Made by a program: the position numbers and the translations under genes. From assembly GCA_016987375.1 (NCBI GenBank), contig PJRA01000508.1:1631525-1661863 (forward strand): a stretch of 30,339 nucleotides of DNA, in the 5' to 3' direction. Shown here piece after piece: positions 1 through 10,757 of this stretch (the stretch's first letter is position 1; each line of letters starts with the position of its first letter). The stretch comes from Brachionus koreanus. Taxonomy: Eukaryota > Rotifera > Eurotatoria > Ploima > Brachionidae. Below the pieces are notes generated by a model. The model worked only from the letters and a program-made list of their open reading frames with translations. It was not told where the DNA came from and searched no databases.

Positions 1-1516
1 AAAAAAAATAACAAAAACGAATTTATATTATTTTTTGTTCTTTTTAATTTAACTTTTGGAAAAAATATAAATACGTCTTCTTTTATTAAACTATTTTTAA
101 CTATAAAAAACTTTTAGATAAACATCATAACAAGTTCTTTTATTCATTATCAATGAAAAATTTATTTTTAGATAATAGTTAATTATTAGTATTAAAAATG
201 TGATTTGGGCAAAGCTAAAGCCGGTTGGAATGGAGACTCAGTCTCTTTTTCGACATGGAAATATTTTCCGCTCAACTCTCTAAAATTTATTTTAAAAACA
301 TTGAATGAAATTTTTGCTTTCTGGTTTCAAAATTGAATAAAAAATGGAGAAATTAAATGCTTAAAATATTATATATTTATAATATTATATAATATTATAA
401 TTTCACGAATTATTCTTTATTAAAAGTGAATACTAAAAACCTAAATCCACATCTTTCCATAAACTTTGGAAAAAAATGGATTTATTATATTTATTAATTT
501 AAATAAATGAAAAGCTGATGAAATTTTTATTTTTCATCAATGAAACATAATGAATCTTCTCACTTCTCATCGATAAAAAATCGATTTATTTTTTTTATTC
601 ATTTGATGCTGCATCAAATTTTGATTGAATGGGATTTAGAAACATGATCTTAAAAAATTTCTTGGTAATTTTTTACTTAAAAAGCAATTACGGTATCAAA
701 AATTGCATCTCTCAATTTTTCTGATGAAGGTTTATTTTTTAAGTCTTTTTATACTGATTTTTCAAAATAAAGATAATAATTTGTAAAAGCAATTATTCAA
801 CAATTCGATTTTTTTGCAGCAAACATCAAAAACATTGAGAAAAAACAGTATTGCCAATAGTTGATATAAAATTTAGTTCATCTAAAATCTACGTTTTGAG
901 TTAATAATTAAAATTTCTACATAAATTAACAAGGGTAATGGAATAATCATATAATAATATTGTCTTTTTTAATTAAACTATATTCTCTTATTGATAAATG
1001 ATTAATTGTTAAAAACAAAATAATGACCATAGTTACATAAATTATGATAAAAATATTAAAATCACCAGTTCATAATCAAGTAAATTTAAAAAAAAAAATT
1101 TTTTTTTGATTAGATTAAATTGTTTAATTAAATGTTAAAAAGTAAATTTTTTTTCAAATTTCTTTGAAATGCACAATTATTACACTGAGGTACGCTTTTT
1201 AGCGTTTATCTTTGGTAAATAAATTAAATCATATCAAATTTTTTAGATTTGAAGTAATCAGCTGATTTTAGAAAAAAGAGAATTTTTTATATAGAATTTA
1301 AAGTAGTTAAAATTTGAAAAATAAACTTATTTTCATTTTTAATTTTAAAAAAAATGGTACCGATTATTTTTTTAGAAGAATTTTAGAATATTTTCGCGGT
1401 ATCATTGGGTCTTTAGTGATAGGTGACCAATGCCCCTAACTTAAAATATCTAACAAAGACTGGTTACCTAATTTTTAAAAAGCTAATATGTGACCAGGAA
1501 TTTTATAATAAAAAAA

Positions 1517-1717
1517 TTAAGTGATCTGAAAAAAGCAGACTAAAGAAAATTCAAAATTATCAGCTTCATGTTTTAATATTTTTTTAGACATGCGTTTTTC
1601 AAAACATTTTCGCTCTAAATAGGCTGCTTGTGCTGACGCTTTGGTTCTTAATTTTCTAAGCTGACACCACTTAGAATGCTTTTTGTTTCTAGCTTTTCTT
1701 CTATCTTCAATTAACAC
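1517..1717 (-). other. Unrecognised basic reading frame, possible exon or TE remnant
   Basis: This open minus-strand stretch encodes about 66 residues rich in Lys and Arg (segments such as RRKARNKKHSKWCQLRK). Its base composition is less AT-extreme than its surroundings, which is why it stands out. No ATG is available near the start; the frame opens from a TTAACAC sequence that also looks like the left end of a TTAA-type repeat at 1711-1840. It could be an orphan exon, or a coding remnant interrupted by that repeat. I do not recognise a family and no acceptor site is clear. Confidence 0.15.
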
Positions 1718-1840
1718 AAAAATAATATAAAAAAATTAAATTTTTATTACAAAATAATTTTATTTTCATTGAAAAAAGTAAAAAAAAAAACAATCTAAAA
1801 AAATGTGTCAAAAAAAATCCCTCCGGCTTTTGAGTGTTAA
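1711..1840. repeat. TTAA-ended repeat, related to the element at 19624-19840
   Basis: The stretch from about 1733 to 1840 is clearly similar to 19753-19840: both have a (T)AATTTTTATTAC tract, then a TTTTATTTT-ATTGAAAA tract, then a C-rich AATCCC block, and both end in GAGTGTTAA. A TTAACAC at 1711-1717 gives matching seven-base ends (TTAACAC / GTGTTAA), so this may be an internally deleted 130-bp copy. TTAA ends are the piggyBac-type target signature; assignment to that superfamily is inferred from the ends only. Confidence 0.5.
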
Positions 1841-3719
1841 ATGTGTTTAGAAAATTTTACTTTAAATTAAAAGGGCTCAATTTTTGATACACTTTCTATC
1901 TGGAATAATGAAAAATAAATTTTACATTTATTTTAAAATGAAAGAAAAATAGATATTAAGTTTGATTTCGTGTTGGTCGAAAAATTTGTATGTCTGAAGA
2001 CAGCTTTCTCCGGAAAACTATTTTCTAGCTTATTATGATAAGCTAATCTTTTTAGTTTAAAAAACTTAATATCTTGCAAATTAAAATATACTTTAATACA
2101 AAACTTAAAGACAAATAAATTAATTTTTTAAGGTATGATAAATTTTCAAATAGACATTTTATTTGTCCTCAATAATCTATGATAGTTGCATATTTTAAAT
2201 TACTCCACTTTAAAGCTTATTATTTTCTACCGTGGAACTGAAAAGCGCGTGATTTTGCTCAAGTAATAAATGGAAATTTAATGTGGCTTTCAGTATTTTT
2301 AGACTATTAAAAATGGACTCTTTTCAGTTAAATTATCAATATAATCTTTGTTTTTTTAATTTTTTATATTAATCCAGAGAAATATTTTCGTTTGATTTTA
2401 ATAATTTATTAATATATGCCAGTGAGTTTTTCTTTTTTCTTTTAAGGGAAAAATAAAATAAGATTTTTCGATAATTACATTGAAAATAATTTATTTTATT
2501 TTCGACTCAACATAAATGAACTAAAAGCTCAACATAGCAAACAAATTTCTCATTATTTCTTCTATTTTTTTTGGTCAAAAAATTCAACACTCTAAATTAT
2601 GATTATGCTATCTAGTTGTTTTAGTTGGCCTAGCTCCATTTCACATATTAATTATTGTAAATTTCGTTTTCTTTTCAAAAATGGGTCATTTTTTTCAAAC
2701 TTCTGTTTTATAATTAAAATGAATACTTTAAATAGTCGTTCTATTGACGCCATTTATTTCGGCCCATTTAGCTATTGAGATATTTAGGTCCAATTTGTAG
2801 ATACCTAATTTATCAAACATTTAGAGTAAATCAACCACCTAATAGCGTTGTTAATTTAGACTTAGTAAGCATTAGTTTGCTATTTATATCATTGTATTGT
2901 CAAAAAAATATAGAATAGAAAAAATCTGCTGATCATTAAATATAATGAATAAATTATTAAAATCAATTTTTATAATCAGTTTTTAAGAAGATGTCTAAAT
3001 TAAAGCACATCCAAGAACAATGAAAAAAATTTAACAAAAAAATTCAAGTTTATTTGAGACTAATTAATGCCGAAGTCGGCTTTTAATTTGATTCTAGTTT
3101 TATTAGAAAAAAATGTGAATAAATTTTTTTTCTAATTTAGAAATAGTAAAATAGAGTCTAAATATATTTTTCATAGTTAACGGTATTTCAAACCTTGTCT
3201 GATTTTTTGCCATTAAAGTATTCATAGATAAACATAGAGATAGTTTTGAGTGTTCTTTATGTACATATTTATATGTAGAAAAGATAATCAACTAAGATTA
3301 AAAGGAAAAAGATATATTGTTGTCTATCTCGAGTCATGTTTTTTTTTTCAAAAAAAAAATTGATTAAACTAAAGAAGTGTATAAAATGCTAAGCTAATTT
3401 TAAATTAAAAGAAAAAATCTTAAGAAAACAAAATCATATAGCTAATTTTGAAGGTAATTACCAAAATATTCTGTTACAACGAGTTCTATTTTTTATGGGC
3501 AATTAATTTCCTAGCTTTTTGGGTTTTCTATTGGAATAAAAATAAAATCATCATATTTAGAAAAATATTCGCTTAGTTTGAATTGTTTTTTTTTAAGCTT
3601 TCAATTTTTTGTCACCTATTAAGTTACAATAAATTGGCTGTAAATTTAAAAAACATTTAAAAGTTTTTTTTTTGTTGATTGTTTTTGTTTTAAACTTTCA
3701 AGGTGCTTACATAAATTTT

Positions 3720-3727
3720 TATATAAA
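3720..3727 (+). promoter_or_regulatory. TATA-like box upstream of the PTC7-like gene
   Basis: TATATAAA lies about 200 bases before the start codon at 3928. A pyrimidine-rich acceptor-like site (TTCTTTTAG, ending near 3759) lies between them and could be a 5'UTR or trans-splice acceptor. In a genome this AT-rich such matches arise easily by chance. Confidence 0.3.
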
Positions 3728-3927
3728 GGTTGTTTTTTCAAATATTTTTTTCTTTTAGATGATTAAATCAAACTGATAAAAAATCTCAAATTTTTTGTTT
3801 TTTTTTATTTTTTGTTTTGATTATTCATTGTGCTAAGTATTTATTGGAATCGATGAACGCTTATACTCAACTATTATGATTAGTCCTAAATAATTACATC
3901 TTAAACATCAGTTAAAAACAATTCAGA

Positions 3928-6826
3928 ATGCAAAATTTGGATCATCTGAATGATTTGTTCGAAAACTTGCTCAAACTGAGCGAACTAAACAAAAATGAAG
4001 AAACAAAACTCAAGTTCATCAACCGTACCAACAGTAACACGAGCTGCAACAGTGATTCTGCATCCTCATCGGGCTTAGACAGCGGGTATCTATCAAGCAA
4101 TGATAGCTTTTTAAATTTAATTCCACATCGTTCATACTCAATTCCAACAATTACTTATGGATACTTTGGCAGAGCGAAAACTCTCAATGCAAATGATGCA
4201 TCTAACTTGGCTAGAACCGTGCAATCTAACGGTGATTTGTCTACCATAGATTTGATTAACCATGGTGACGATTGCGGTTTCGTGCTAAGCAAACAAATGG
4301 CCAATGCCAAAGTTGAAGAAAATATGTACTTTATGGGGATAGCTGATGGCGTCTCGGCCAATAGACTGCGTGGTTATGATGCTAAATTGTTTCCAATGGC
4401 TTTATTGGAGAGTTGTGCTGAAAATTTAGCCAAAAATGACATTAAAGGACACATTGGTGAAGAAGAAATCAGTGATGAATTTTTGAAAAATAACAGTTTT
4501 TTATTTTTTGATGAAAAGTTAAATGATGCGACTGAAGAGAATGAATTTGAAGAATGTCAGGAACAAAGTTTTGACGAAACTGAGTACATATTTGATAATT
4601 TTAACACTGATAATGAGCTTGTATTGACCAATGACTTCATGTTAAATCAAAATTCTAATGAATTGTTTGATAAGTATTCGTTTATGAACAACGATTGCAA
4701 ATATCTATACAAAACCCTAACTAATTCTCATCAGCAAGTAATTGAGAAAAAAATTTATGGAAGTTCGACTGTGTGTTTAATGGCACTTAAGTTTGTGCAT
4801 GAATTGGATGACATTAATGAGAATGAGATGCCCAACTGTTTGCCAAATTATTCCGATGGATTGAATTGTTCAAGAACTGCTTTGTTAAGCACATGTAATA
4901 TTGGTGACAGCGGATATATGATTATTAGAAATAAAAATGTTATTTACAAGTCAGCGGCTCAAACTCATAGATTTAATGCCCCCTTTCAACTAGGTTGCAC
5001 ACCACCGGAACTGCTCGATCATGACTTGTACCGTGACACGTAAGTTTGTTCAAAATTGTTAGTTTTAAAAAATCATTCTAATTTAAAAATTATTTTTAAA
5101 AATTTATCTGAAACATAAGTATTTATTTTTCTTACAGTTAGCTTAAAAATCAGAAAAACATTTTCATAACTTGAACAAAATTTGGCATTTTTAAATGGTA
5201 AAACTTAAATTTAGTGAATAATTTTTCAATAATATGATATGTTAGAGCTTATTTTAGTTTTTTTTTACCATTTACGGTATTAAGTGCTCCTCAAATGGTG
5301 TCTTTATTGAGAGAAATAGAATCTCAGATGATAAAAACTTAATAAAATAGGATATTTCATGCCTATATTGTTGAATGGTTTGTGTGTTAGTCATTCAAGC
5401 AGGAGATTGAAGGCTCAAAACCGGCTGGAAAAAGTCTTTAAACTATCTCTGCAGTACGAGACGCATGTTTATACCTCTTTCATCAAAAATGGAGGGGGGG
5501 TACTGGTAATAATTGCCGTGTAGATGAACAACTAGATGAAGTAACCTCTGTGTTAGATTGGAACCCTTGCCCATAAAGGTATTGGAAGAGAAGATGAGCG
5601 ACTCTCCATTTTCCGCTAGGATAGAAACGATATTTCATGTAGACATATGCAATATTTATTTAAGTAAAAATTTGAGATTAGCTATTGAAATAAATTCAAA
5701 CACGGTTAAATTTTAAACAAAGACTTTTAGGGAGCCACTTTTTAGCAGACAAATACACTAAGTGGATTACTTGATTAGCTGTTCTTTTGAAAATAAAACT
5801 TTTCGCTCAGAATGCTTTTTAAGAGAACTGAATTACAAAAATTTTTAATAATAGTTAAAGTTGTTACAGTTGAACAATGACCAGATCCCAATTTGTATGA
5901 ATTAAAAAAAAAATTTTATTAAAAAAATAAATTTTCAGATAAAAAAAAATTGGCAAAATGTAAACAATTTTAGCTTAAATTTTCCAAAAAAAATAATGCA
6001 TTTTTATAGAAAATTTTTTAAACACTTTAATCATTAAAATATCATTACCAAGTCGAAATGAGTCCACCATTTTTGATGAGACGGGTTTAAACATGAGTTC
6101 CGCATAGCAGTGTAGCCGAATAGTTTGTGTGTTAGTCATTCAAGGAGAGGATCGGGAGTTTAAAACCAGCTGAGGGCGGAAAAATCTTCAAAAAAATATC
6201 TGAGTACGGGATAACTAAAAGTTAAAAATGCAATAACTAAAAAACTATGTTTTAAGTTTTAAAATAAATTAAAAGTTGAGCAAACAGTTAAAATAACTAA
6301 TTTTAATATTTGGATTAGTCAAAAATAAAAAATATTTTTTTCTAATTCTGAAGTTGTTAATCAAGTTTATATAATAATTTTTTTTAATAAATCAAAACCT
6401 TTAATAATTGTTTTTTAAAATATTTTAAAAATATTTATTTTAATTATTTTAATTGATTCTAAAAGATCTGACGATTCTGTCTGCCAAACTCATGAAATAA
6501 AGACAGGAGACTTTATTTTGCTTAGCAGTGATGGCCTTTTCGACAATTTGTACGAAGACGAAATTGCTTTATTAATAGACAATCATATTCAGTCATCATT
6601 ATTGCAGTCGTCATTTGACAATTTTAATGACGAGTTGAAAAAAACAGTGTTTGTTAATTCAAGCTCGATTACAAACGAGCTTTTAAGTTCAGCATGCGAT
6701 CTTCTAGTTCAAAAAGCAGCAAATGGTAATATTTATTAATTTAGAAGAAGACATTCAAATTAGAATTTTTTTTTAGCTGGCATCAAGCGTGATGATATGC
6801 TTATCATTTTAGCTTACGTAAACTAG
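3928..6826 (+). CDS. PTC7-type PP2C protein phosphatase, three exons
   Basis: Predicted exons are 3928-5039, 6466-6725 and 6777-6826, giving 473 residues. Introns of 1426 and 51 nt have GTAAGT/AAAAG and GTAATA/TTTAG ends in matching phase. PP2C enzymes are metal-dependent Ser/Thr phosphatases. Family motifs appear in order: GDD (113-115), GIADGVS with metal-binding Asp139, YGSST (277-281), NIGDSGY (324-330), FNAPFQLG followed by PPE (about 349-360), SDGLFDN with Asp393, and KRDDM (461-465) just before the C terminus; the FNxPFQL block is specific to the PTC7 branch. Human PPTC7 has about 304 residues. The extra length here is a Ser/Asn-rich N terminus of about 80 residues and an acidic insert at about 180-270. 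The N terminus does not look like a classical mitochondrial presequence, so a mitochondrial role as in PPTC7 is uncertain. Confidence 0.9.
5364..5635 (+). repeat. tRNA-derived SINE, copy A, in phosphatase intron 1
   Basis: The head resembles a tRNA-derived pol III promoter: a box A-like TGTTGAATGG near 5369 and a box B-like GGCTCAAAACC at 5412-5422. It aligns well with the head of copy B at 6107-6205 (shared GTTTGTGTGTTAGTCATTCAAG). The body downstream, including a CCTCTGTGTTAGATTGG block near 5545, recurs inverted at 8517-8620. It lies in the sense orientation inside intron 1. The end point is estimated from where the more GC-rich body gives way to AT-rich sequence. Confidence 0.65.
6063..6106 (-). 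repeat. Inverted fragment of the SINE body
   Basis: The reverse complement of this stretch matches the middle of SINE copy A (about 5455-5500): CATGTTTAWACC followed by TCATCAAAAATGG. It abuts the head of SINE copy B in the opposite orientation, so two SINE pieces sit head to head here. Confidence 0.6.
6107..6205 (+). repeat. tRNA-derived SINE, copy B head
   Basis: Box A-like TAGCCGAATAG at 6113-6123 and box B-like AGTTTAAAACC at 6157-6167 flank the shared GTTTGTGTGTTAGTCATTCAAG core. The preserved first box (TRGCNNAANGG type) is a better match to a tRNA Leu/Ser-like head than copy A. Similarity to copy A fades after about 6205 (TATCTGAGTACGGG). Confidence 0.65.
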
Positions 6827-7584
6827 CAAATTTTTAGTATACAAGCTTTAAAATTTCAAATGAGGAATATTTTCTTCAAATCTATTCAATCTAATCATTT
6901 GCAATAAAGTCAAATAAAACTCAAATCACTTCTCTTGAGTGCTAAATATGCCACTTTTCTTCGGATTTATTTTCCAATTTAATCTAGTGCTTTTAAATTT
7001 ATTTTATTCTATTTTTTTTAATTTGTTTCCTTTCATTTATTACCTTGTAATTTTTAATCTTTTTTTAGGCCTTGTATTTCGCTCAAACCTTTTTAGTTTA
7101 CTTACTCGGTAAAAGTATGTTAAGATCTCACCGAAATTAGGGAATTGATCTTCAAAAACAGTACTCTAATGCATTTGACCACAATAATACGCAATTCAAA
7201 AAATACTTCAAATTAATATGAGAAAATTGCCAATCTAGATTACCATAGTTACATTCCGCGTATTGTGTATCCTTTTTTTTCTAATCATTCTTATTTTTTA
7301 TTGAGAGAAATGGTGCGGAACAAAATTAATGCTCATGGAAGAAGACAATCAACTCAACTTGTGCTGAATTAAGAATCTTTGCTCGAACTAATTTAGTAAG
7401 AAAGCAAGTACGGCATAATTAAAAATAATAATAAAAAAAAGCATTTAATAAACAGGATTTAGTTCGAGACTAATAGCAATGTTTGAGATTATGTGTTTAA
7501 TCAATTAAACGGGGCTAAATATTCCTGTTGATTAAGCAAAAAATAAATAATTTCTTTTTATTTTCTTTATTTTAAATTTTTTTT

Positions 7585-7770
7585 AAATCAAACAAATATT
7601 TTTAGTTGAATACATTTATTGCAAAATAAACACCGGCTTTAATATTTATGTCAATTTTTATGATTTTAATTTAAATTTAGATTTATTTTATTTTGATTTT
7701 TTTAATAAATTTTAATAAATCAGAATTTATTTAATTTTTTTTATCTAAATAAGAAATGTCCGATAAATAA
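7585..7770 (+). repeat. Diverged repeat, first copy
   Basis: This stretch shares an ordered series of blocks with 8783-8950: AAATCAAACAA, then GCAAAATAAA, then CGGCTTTA, then a TTAATTTAAATTT tract, then TTTTGATTTT and an ATCTAAATA tract. The two copies are in the same orientation about 1.2 kb apart. They are too diverged to define ends. Confidence 0.4.
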
Positions 7771-7993
7771 TCAAGATTTTTTTTAGGTGGTGAATAATTG
7801 CCCTTTGTAATTTCAATGTTCCGATAAGTACTGCTGATCATACATTTCAACAGTAATTGTTTTTTTTGGTATCCATAAACTAAAAGTGAATAAAAGCTTT
7901 CATATGTGACAATTCATTCAAAAAAGTATTCTTTTACAATGATATTTAAAGTAGTAGTAAAAACTGCAGCTTAGAAATTATCTAAGCATAGCT

Positions 7994-8071
7994 CTAAAAA
8001 GCTTTTTGTTTTGCCATCCAACTATCAAACTTCGCTTTGAAGCTATTTAGGCTCTTAACATTTACTACATA
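7994..8071 (-). pseudogene. Possible C-terminal tail of a non-LTR retrotransposon ORF2
   Basis: Read on the minus strand the sequence gives VVNVKSLNSFKAKFDSWM and a stop shortly after. The pattern V-S-x-N-x-FK-x-x-x-D-x-W resembles the end of the reverse transcriptase ORF in CR1/L2/Jockey-like elements. The reading frame upstream is too degraded to follow. It is short, so the similarity may be fortuitous. Confidence 0.3.
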
Positions 8072-8516
8072 TAATATGATAGATTTAAATTTCATTTTAA
8101 TTTTGAAAGTGAAGCTTAAAAATATCTTGAAATTTTTAAAATCGTCACTTAACACAATTATTTAGTCCAATAAGTTAAAGTGTAATTAAAGTGAACTAAC
8201 ACTGAATCAAAAATATTAATTAAATCATTTTTTTTATTATCACTAAATCTTTCGAAAACTCAATTCAATATTTAATTAGTTAGTTACTAGTTCTTACTGC
8301 GGCATACTAACAAGAAAGTTTGAATCTTTTTTGTTTTGTGACAATTTAGTGCTGTACAAGACATTTTCTTTGAATTTATCAGAAAGTAATAATTGAATAA
8401 TAATTTCAAACTTGTTTGTGCACACATTTTAAGTCTCTTCTTTGTGGTACTCAGAATGTAGAAAGTAAATTGTGCTCAACTTGCAACACACCAATAGCTT
8501 AAATAATTTTCCTTTT

Positions 8517-8620
8517 AATACGGGATAATGGGCAGGCGCTCATCTCCTTTTCAAGTAATTTTGTAAGCAATTTAAGCAACGGACCCAATCTGACACAGAG
8601 ATAGATTTGTGCTTTCTAAG
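8517..8620 (-). repeat. SINE body fragment, inverted
   Basis: Blocks GCGCTCATCT, a TTTYCAA tract, then ACCCAATCTGACACAGAG match the reverse complement of copy A between about 5530 and 5610. The tRNA-like head is absent, so this is a truncated copy in the minus orientation. Confidence 0.55.
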
Positions 8621-8782
8621 ATATTTTTTTTGTGTTCTATCGGATTATCACAAAATTAATGTTTTTATACTGTTTAATCTAATTTTTAGAAGATAATTAA
8701 TAAATTTTCATTTAAATTTAAGTAGATAATTTAAATTAAATATTTTTTAAAATAAAATAAATTGATAATTAAAAAAATTTTT

Positions 8783-8950
8783 AAATCAAACAATTTTAAC
8801 GCAAAATAAAGAACGGCTTTATTAATTTTTAACCATAAATTCTTGTCTATTAATTTAAATTTTACGCTATTTTAAAATGTTTTGATTTTGTTGATTATTT
8901 TCTGTTTTTTAATCTAAATAGAAAATTTTCTGTTAGATATTTATAATTGA
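8783..8950 (+). repeat. Diverged repeat, second copy
   Basis: Same-orientation partner of 7585-7770 (shared blocks AAATCAAACAA, GCAAAATAAA, CGGCTTTA, TTAATTTAAATTT, in order). It is followed by a small hairpin, CCTACT-CA-AGTAGG, near 8963-8976. Confidence 0.4.
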
Positions 8951-9553
8951 AAATTTAAGCACCTACTCAAGTAGGAGAGATTTAATACTATTCGGCTTGG
9001 ACTGGGCTGGTAGCTTTGTTTTAAAATTTAAAATAAGATTTATTCTCAAATTTAAGCAAAATACTTGAACTTGTTTGAACTGCTGAGCCGAGCTTTTAAT
9101 TGAGACATCTGAAAAGGCTAAAAAAATAATGAAAAAACCTTTATTCATATTTAATCATGTGATCAAATCAAATCATTAAATTTTTAATTAAAAATTTCCA
9201 AATTTAGAATGAATTCATTGAGAAAAATTTTTGAAATTAAAAGAAAAAACAAGCCAAAATTTTGTTTTTTTTTTTTTTCACTGGAAAATAGGTATTTTAA
9301 ATATTTAATTAATTTTTGGTCATTTAAAAACTAAAGGTCTACCATAGTTAGTTGTAGAAAGTTATCATAAAATAATGTATATGTAAAAATCACTGACACA
9401 TTTAATTCATATGTTGATAAAGTAAGCAGATTTTTATTTAATAAATAATTTGAATACATGATCTTTGGTAATTTAAATATGTTAATTACTTGGAGAAGCT
9501 CCTAAGCTGCTTCGACTTACCACAGAACTAACAGCTTGACTAGATAAAAATCT

Positions 9554-9559
9554 TTTATT
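9554..9559 (-). terminator. Polyadenylation signal of the RNF212-like gene
   Basis: AATAAA on the minus strand lies about 20 bases after the stop codon at 9579-9581. Confidence 0.45.
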
Positions 9560-9578
9560 CTCTTAAAAAACTTAAAAA

Positions 9579-10757
9579 TTAAATATACTTTTTAACAAGA
9601 ACTTCGTCAACGTTTTTTGTTGATTTACAAGGAGTTTTGTAAACAAATTTCGATTCATTTAGCAAATTTTTCAAAGAATCTGTCTCTTTTGCATTTTTTC
9701 TAAGTCTACTCTCTGATTCAACGCTCTTTGTAATCGAAAATTCGTTTTCATTTGTCAATTGATTATTTGACTGCTGATTTATTAAAATGATATTTGTAGA
9801 ATTATTTTCTCGGTTAGTTAAAACAGAAGAAGCCGGCTGCTGAAGCATGTGGTTAAACACAGAGCTTTCTTTACGCTCACTTGAATATTTTTATCAAAAA
9901 TTCTATTAAGTGTTAAATTAATAATTAAATAATACAAATTTCTTCTGAACTGAAATGGTTCTGTTTCTAATTGATCAATATTAGACTCATACAGGTTTTG
10001 TTTCACTGAAACTGACTAGATTTTAAACGAAAAATTTAAATTTACTTCATTAACACTTACAATTTGATTTCTCTAGCCCCCAAATTTTATCTTTTAGCTC
10101 TTTATTTTCGGTCTTAAATCTAGCTACTTCTTGATTCAATTGATTTATTCTAGATTAATGAAAATAAAGAGAATAAATGATTTTTTTAAAATTAATTTAA
10201 AATACTGCTGAATCAAGTATTGGACTTTTTCCGGATCAAATTGTGACTATAATTTTGGAATGGAAAAAAATTTTTATTTCAAAGCAAAATTAAATAAATT
10301 ACTTTTTTAAAAAATGTGTTTGTCTGTTCGAGTTGAAATTGAATTACTTGGCGAAATATTGATATTTTCTGTTTGGCATATGAGATTGCTTCTTGCTGTT
10401 TGCTGGCTGTAAAGTTTTCGATTTCTTTCTCTAGTTTGATGGCCAAAGAAGGTAGGTCAGCAAAATAAATCTTAGCACTTGGATGAAGCTTAATTCTAGC
10501 GATTAAAAAGAGTTTAATTTTTTTTTTTAATTTTTACTGTGGAATTTATTTTGAAAAATTTGCAAGGCTCGTTACATACAACACACTTGTCAAGTAGCTC
10601 TGTTAATCAACAATGTTCAAATATCTAAATCAAAATAGATAAAAAATATACTTGATGAATAGCACTTTTCACAATAGATATGCAAACACGATGTTAAAAA
10701 AAAATAAGTTTCTTTATTAGCCTTGGTGAAACAACCATTACAGCAATACCATTCCAT
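9579..10757 (-). CDS. RNF212/Zip3-family RING coiled-coil protein, seven exons
   Basis: Predicted exons, in transcript order: 10757-10652, 10599-10538, 10488-10303, 10246-10206, 10149-10061, 10011-9936 and 9879-9579. The six introns are 49-56 nt, all GT..AG and in matching phase, giving 286 residues; human RNF212 has about 297. The N-terminal RING has Cys6, Cys9, Cys24, His26, Cys29, Cys32, Cys41 and Cys44. Its first residues (MEWYCCNGCF), the LTSCLHIYC segment and the VVCNEPC segment match the RNF212/RNF212B/Zip3 pattern (CNRCF, LTNCGHVYC, LICKAPC). A predicted coiled coil follows (about 75-175), then a polar Ser/Asn/Lys-rich tail. Family members are SUMO or ubiquitin E3-like factors that act at the synaptonemal complex to stabilise crossover intermediates in meiosis. 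HEI10/CCNB1IP1 is the nearest alternative. Exon 3's acceptor (ATTAAG) was chosen to keep frame and is the weakest splice call. Confidence 0.82.

Larger units (their letters stand above)
1..3927. other. Gene-poor AT-rich stretch upstream of the phosphatase gene
   Basis: No exon series with convincing coding character was found on either strand. The stretch is dominated by A/T homopolymers and simple AT palindromes, for example around 362-400. It contains one TTAA-ended repeat (1711-1840) and one short basic reading frame (1517-1717, minus), listed separately. The last 200 bases carry a TATA-like site and an acceptor-like pyrimidine tract that probably belong to the gene starting at 3928. Confidence 0.6.
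6827..9578. other. Intergenic repeat debris between the phosphatase and RNF212-like genes
   Basis: No intact gene is visible in these 2.75 kb. AATAAA near 6904 is a plausible phosphatase polyadenylation signal. The stretch also holds a retrotransposon tail remnant (7994-8071), an inverted SINE body fragment (8517-8620) and two diverged direct copies of another repeat (7585-7770 and 8783-8950), listed separately. Confidence 0.6.

Noticed and set aside
362..625. AT palindromes and hairpins such as ATTTGATGC-T-GCATCAAAT near 601
   Set aside because: Short hairpins of this kind are common in DNA this AT-rich and no second copy or gene context was found.
3103..3291. 62-residue minus-strand open frame
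   Set aside because: Low-complexity AT-rich translation, no splice or promoter context, no recognisable motif.
4155..4361. Minus-strand open frame inside phosphatase exon 1
   Set aside because: It lies opposite strongly conserved PP2C coding sequence and is a shadow of it.
5364..6205. Functional tRNA genes
   Set aside because: The box A and B matches cannot be folded into a full cloverleaf with acceptor stem; the shared bodies show these are SINEs.
8963..9148. 61-residue minus-strand frame ending in a short hairpin region
   Set aside because: Composition mirrors AT-rich background; no neighbouring exon or motif supports it.
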